Source: Incurvaria masculella
Lineage: Eukaryota; Arthropoda; Insecta; Lepidoptera; Incurvariidae
Direction: 5' to 3'
Assembly (NCBI GenBank): GCA_946894095.1
Contig: OX335656.1
Span: 9,951,001 to 10,015,000, forward strand
Length of the DNA stretch: 64,000 nt
The position numbers were made by a program, and so were the translations under genes. Shown here one piece after another: positions 60,736-64,000 of the stretch. Position 1 is the first letter of the stretch. The number at the start of each line of letters is the position of its first letter. The notes beneath the pieces were generated by a model, which had not been told where the DNA came from, made no database searches, and was given only the letters and a program-made list of their open reading frames with translations.

Positions 60736-60959
60736 GTCAAATATGTCACACAGCAATATTTTGTGCAACAGTTTTCCGCTCACCGACGATGTGGCTTTTG
60801 TTAGGGTTTATAGGCAGCCGTCGATATACGTTGTCGTATCGCGTAGGCCTGTGAGTGCCATTGCGTCCCAGAACATGTTAAGCATGCTCAAAATTTAACA
60901 TTTGTTAATGAGGCCAAAGTCTGGTTGCAACCTGGTTGCAATATATCTTTTTTTAATCA

Positions 60960-61135
60960 ACATAAATGGCTGATATCACACCACTGTTGGCATTAGCCCA
61001 TCACACCCAATTCCCGAAGGTAATTTTGTCATTGCCAGTGCCACTTTGACTATATTTTATTCGATACGATGGTACTAACCTGGGTGTGATTAATCCAGCT
61101 ACATAGTATAGAACAAGTTTTACATGGGTTCTATA
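60960..61135 (-). repeat. SINE copy (family A), degraded
   Basis: On the plus strand it reads atggctgatatcacacc, cattagcccatcac, ccaattcccgaaggta and gatggtactaacctgggtgtg, the reverse of the family A body. Confidence 0.5.
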
Positions 61136-61654
61136 GCATGGAGTGACCCAGATTTTCAATATAAATGCCTGTTTAAATCGTAGATTAGAAAGAAATAGAT
61201 GCAAACCAAAGCGGTTATCCTCGAGCACAGGACCACAAGCTTAACCTGTCTTTAACGATTCGGCTTACATTTTAGACATTTTAAATATTTTAAAATAGTC
61301 TTATTAAAATGGCGAAAATATTTTGAAATAAAAATTTCCTCCATCGTCCTATACCGACAAAGATTAAGTGCTTAAATATGGACCTGGTTCAATATAACCA
61401 CATAGAATGCAGCTGTTAAATACTAAAATTGGCTGACTAAATACAGTGCGCCTGACAGCTATGTTTCCGGCTACAGCCTACTGTCAGATTATTACTTCCG
61501 ATTTTGCTTCCAGATTTATTTGTACTTCGTGCAGCACTCATGCATTTCGGTCATAATATGAATATACGTTTATACATTAGAAACGTCTTTTTGTCGCCAA
61601 CTTCCAACATGGTCCTTCGAGCCGGATTGAAAACATCCCGTCCGTAGGGCGCGG

Positions 61655-61824
61655 TCAGAGTGCCCCGGCCGCGTCGGCGGGCGGAGGCGGCGCGGGGGGC
61701 GCGCGCGCGGAGGCGGCGAGGCGGCGGCGCGTGGCACGCTGCTCCACGCCCCGGATGAGCGTGCCGAGGAGACCCTCCATCTCGTTGGCCGTCTCGCGCA
61801 GTTGGCTGTTGTCGAAGCGCGAGT
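61655..61824 (-). CDS. coiled-coil gene, last coding exon
   Basis: The exon starts DSRFDNSQLRETANEMEGLL and ends with an Ala/Pro-rich tail and TGA. The acceptor (minus strand) is gtgtgtgcag. It is very GC-rich (run of CG dinucleotides), so the tail is the part most exposed to sequencing error. Confidence 0.8.
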
Positions 61825-63790
61825 CTGCACACACAAACTAGCTCTATGGAAACCATGACTAGACTGCTAGCTCGAGAAACATACTGACTGATTATAGAGG
61901 TACACTTTTTGCTATCACCTCCCCATTATGTGCCATGCCATGACCTCCCCTTTCATGCGCGCCGCTACACTGAACTGGATGGAAAACGCATACAAATTTT
62001 CAATGCAATGGTACCAATCTGGGTGGGCTTAACACCACCTCCAAGAAGGAGTCCTACAGTTTTATGTGAATTTAGAACCAAATAACAACCTGCATTCGTG
62101 ACGAAATTGAATTATCCAATTTAGAAAGAGAAAGTAAGCCGCTGTGTCCGTCTGTTTGCTATATCTTTATTAATTAATTCATTTATTATTTCCGGATAAA
62201 CTACAAAACCAATTATCATTAAATTGGGCAGAGGGACATAAGACTCACACAGATAAAAAATCAGTCAGACATCCATCTAAAACAGCATCATACCGGGCGG
62301 TGCCGGGTACCGCATAAAGTAATAAAAAAATGAGCAAACATCTAACCGTCGAGCAGGAAGTTGTCGGTGAGTATCCGCTGCAGCCGGTCCAACACGGTGT
62401 CAAGGTCGGCGTTTAGCTCCTTCATCTTGTGGTTGGAGCTGGCGACGCTGCGCACGTCTGCCGCGTATCGCGCCTCCGTCGCGCGTAGCGACCCCTGGCG
62501 CCCCTCCGCCGCCGCCATCTTGTCTGCCGGCTCTTCACCGCCCTCTGTCGAGCAGGAAGTTTTCGCTAAATACTTTTTTAGGGTTCCGTACCAAAAAGGT
62601 GCCCGCGGAACCCCATTACTAAGCCTCCGCTGTCCGTCCGTCCGTCTGTCAAAGGGCTATCTCATGAACCATAGTAGGTAGGCAGCTGAAATGTTCACAG
62701 AGTGTGTATTTATTTTGCCGCTATAACAATAAATCGGTAAACAAAATAAATTGAAGGGACAAATACATACAAAAAACATTATTTTTATTGTGTAAAATTT
62801 TGTACGATGGTACGAAACCCTTCGTGTGCGAGTCCGACTCACACTTGGCCAGTTTTTTATGAAACTGATCATTGATGGCAACCACACCTGTCATATCAGC
62901 CCAAAACATAGAATTCCTGAACAAATTACTCCGTCTTGTCAGGACCTTTTTCACATTGAACTGGATAGAAAATGTGAACAATGTTTATCGCCGCTTCGAC
63001 CATCTCTTCACACTAAACTTACCATTCCCATACCAGGTGCTAATATCGTTCATGGACACAGTAGACACACTGTCAGTGTTAGCGTGTAGTGCGATCGGCC
63101 GAAGCACATCCCCCGATGCCTTCGACACCTCCGAAAACCGGCCCGAGTCTAGGCTCAGCACACGCGGCTCGCAACGACCCGTCTCCGACGCCTTCGAGAG
63201 TTTCTCCTCTTGCAGCATCGGGATAGGACTGAATAGGTCGAACGCTTGCAGCCGGTCTCCGTTGCACGCCGGCGCGTTTTGGTCTTCGCTGGATATGGTC
63301 AAGTTCTCCTGAAAAAGATAGATATTGACGCTTGAATAGTTATTGTTATGATGCCCATTGACCAATCTTGGTTAACAGATGGCGCCACTTACCTGTTTGC
63401 ATGGCACACTAACTCAAAAACGCTGTTTTCAAGTAAATATCTCCTCGGCCTGATAAAAATAGACTATCTCTGGAACATATGAGGTAAACCAAAAAAGAGA
63501 CTTCGAAGTGATACAAGTGATTTTATGAAACAGTGATAGTGCTTGAAGTCAAGAAGTGATGATTGGATGTGTAATAAAATTGTGTGTTTATAAGTCTTTT
63601 GAATTAAAGGAAAATTGTTAACTTTTGCTTTTAGCAATGTTATACGTTATAACCATGGAATACCTTTAATATCTTGAGCCTGTTGATCTGCGTAGCGATG
63701 TGCCCCCAGTGAGCGTCCACCTTGTGCCGTAGCTTGTCGTCTGCACTGTCCGTGCCGCTCTCCAATTGACCTGACAAATCCTTCAAGGCC
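61655..63790 (-). CDS. Unidentified coiled-coil protein, C-terminal four exons (5' end outside window)
   Basis: Exons in transcript order: 63790-63664, 63308-63023, 62544-62347, 61824-61655 (stop TGA 61657-61655). Splice sites are GT-AG and all phases agree, giving one frame of about 260 residues. The first exon reads KLRHKVDAHWGHIATQINRL, with the spacing of a spectrin-like or coiled-coil helix. The second is Ser/Thr-rich and probably disordered. The third, NHKMKELNADLDTVLDRLQR, and the start of the fourth, NSQLRETANEMEGLLGTLIR, look like amphipathic helices; the C-terminus is a low-complexity Ala/Pro/Arg tail. I do not recognise the family. A nuclear-envelope or spectrin-repeat scaffold is possible but is a guess. 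It is tail-to-tail with hillarin, about 6 kb away. Introns hold SINE and MINE-2-like insertions. Confidence 0.8.
61900..62130 (-). repeat. SINE copy (family A) in an intron of the coiled-coil gene
   Basis: On the plus strand it reads ctacactgaactggatggaa, caatggtaccaatctgggtg, gcattcgtgacgaaat and tttagaaagagaaag, matching the reversed bodies of the 46.3-46.7 kb copies. Confidence 0.65.
62347..62544 (-). CDS. coiled-coil gene, third visible exon
   Basis: The exon has 198 bases and encodes GSLRATEARYAADVRSVASS and then an amphipathic helix. The minus-strand acceptor is gctcgacag and the donor GTTAGA. A near-copy of the exon's own 3' end sits directly before the acceptor, and a MINE-2-like insertion begins about 30 bp upstream. 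Confidence 0.8.
62572..62860 (+). mobile_element. MINE-2-like MITE in an intron of the coiled-coil gene
   Basis: From agggttccgtaccaaaaagg through a short (GTCC)n tract (62633-62648) and gtgtgtatttattttgccgc to the right end acgaaacccttcgtgtgcga and the inverted gtccgactcacact, then a T run. It begins about 28 bp from the acceptor of the exon at 62544. Confidence 0.8.
62868..63018 (-). repeat. SINE copy (family A), degraded
   Basis: On the plus strand it reads caggacctttttcacattga, actggatagaaaatgtgaac and cgcttcgaccatctcttcac. It stands between the MINE-2-like insertion and the next exon. Confidence 0.55.
63023..63308 (-). CDS. coiled-coil gene, second visible exon
   Basis: The exon begins ENLTISSEDQNAPACNGDRL and includes PRVLSLDSGRFSEVSKASGD. 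The acceptor is atctttttcag. Of two candidate donors, GTAAGT after 63023 is chosen over GTATGG after 63034 because only it keeps the next exon in frame. Confidence 0.78.
63664..63790 (-). CDS. coiled-coil gene, first visible exon
   Basis: The exon encodes ALKDLSGQLESGTDSADDKL and then a helix, ending RLKILK with donor GTATTC. The acceptor is acttccag. Exons further 5' lie beyond 64000. Confidence 0.75.
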
Positions 63791-63807
63791 CTGGAAGTCG
63801 TGTTATA

Positions 63808-64000
63808 TTATATTAGCCCACATACTGCATTCCCATGGGAATTAGGTGCCATGGCAGGACCTTCCCTTTACGAGCACGGCTCCATTGTACTGGATGGAAT
63901 ATATGGCCAATTTTTGTTTGCAGTTTCGACCAACATTTCATTCTTCACACAGGGAAAGGGGACTTTACATAGATTCAGAACAGATCGCATTCGTGAATGC
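63808..64000 (-). repeat. SINE copy (family A), runs off the window
   Basis: On the plus strand it reads tattagcccacatactgcat, ggaattaggtgccatggcag, gaccttccctttacgagcac and tgtactggatggaatat, the reversed family A body. It directly precedes the exon at 63790. Confidence 0.7.

Noticed and set aside
60686..60898. 70-codon plus-strand frame
   Set aside because: It starts inside a hAT-like MITE and shows no known domain.
63023..63034. Donor GTATGG after 63034 for the coiled-coil exon
   Set aside because: It would give a stop codon at the junction with the next exon; the GTAAGT donor after 63023 keeps the frame.

Overview
The window looks like nuclear DNA of a moth or butterfly (Lepidoptera). 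The evidence is: intron-split animal genes; AT-rich non-coding DNA with short GC-rich coding exons; several copies of the lepidopteran miniature transposon class that carries (GTCY)n microsatellites (MINE-2-like, recognised from memory); tRNA-derived SINEs; and broken mariner, piggyBac-like, hAT-like and LINE copies. No species is claimed.

Genes. (1) hillarin (KY / W180-domain family), plus strand, is the main gene. I could place 12 coding exons: one at 9908-10137, then eleven at 47099-55724, all with matching splice phases and giving 711 residues to the stop. The N-terminal LIM part known in this family is not visible and probably lies before base 1. (2) Between the first and second visible hillarin exons is an intron of about 37 kb. 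On its opposite strand lies an uninterrupted methylcrotonoyl-CoA carboxylase beta-chain gene (MCCC2), 42899-44572, a nested antisense gene of leucine breakdown. (3) Four phase-matched exons of an unidentified coiled-coil protein lie on the minus strand at 61655-63790. The gene's 3' end faces hillarin's 3' end (tail-to-tail) and its 5' part runs off the window.

Layout. 1-9.9 kb: broken LINE copies (one with a restriction-like endonuclease-type C-terminus), a mariner remnant and a 957-bp hAT-like element. 9.9-10.1 kb: hillarin exon. 10.1-47.1 kb: the giant intron. It holds a 550-bp foldback, a LINE 3' end, a roughly 8 kb region bounded by inverted arms and filled with a ~620-bp palindromic tandem array interrupted by a mariner, a deleted piggyBac-like element, a 3.7-kb array of 100-bp repeats with higher-order structure, MINE-2-like copies, and MCCC2. 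47.1-55.7 kb: the hillarin exon cluster. 55.7-61.6 kb: intergenic, with a TTAA-flanked MITE and a hAT-like MITE. 61.6-64 kb: the coiled-coil gene, with SINE copies in its introns.

The most unusual pattern is repeated duplication of exon edges into neighbouring introns. One hillarin exon end plus its splice donor is repeated as a 195-bp unit (four full copies and one truncated). A second exon end plus donor is repeated once with a 62-bp period. A third exon has a decayed copy just before its own acceptor, next to a perfect 40-bp palindrome. In the neighbouring coiled-coil gene, one exon has a near-copy of its own end just before its acceptor. I found no complete previously undescribed multi-gene system.
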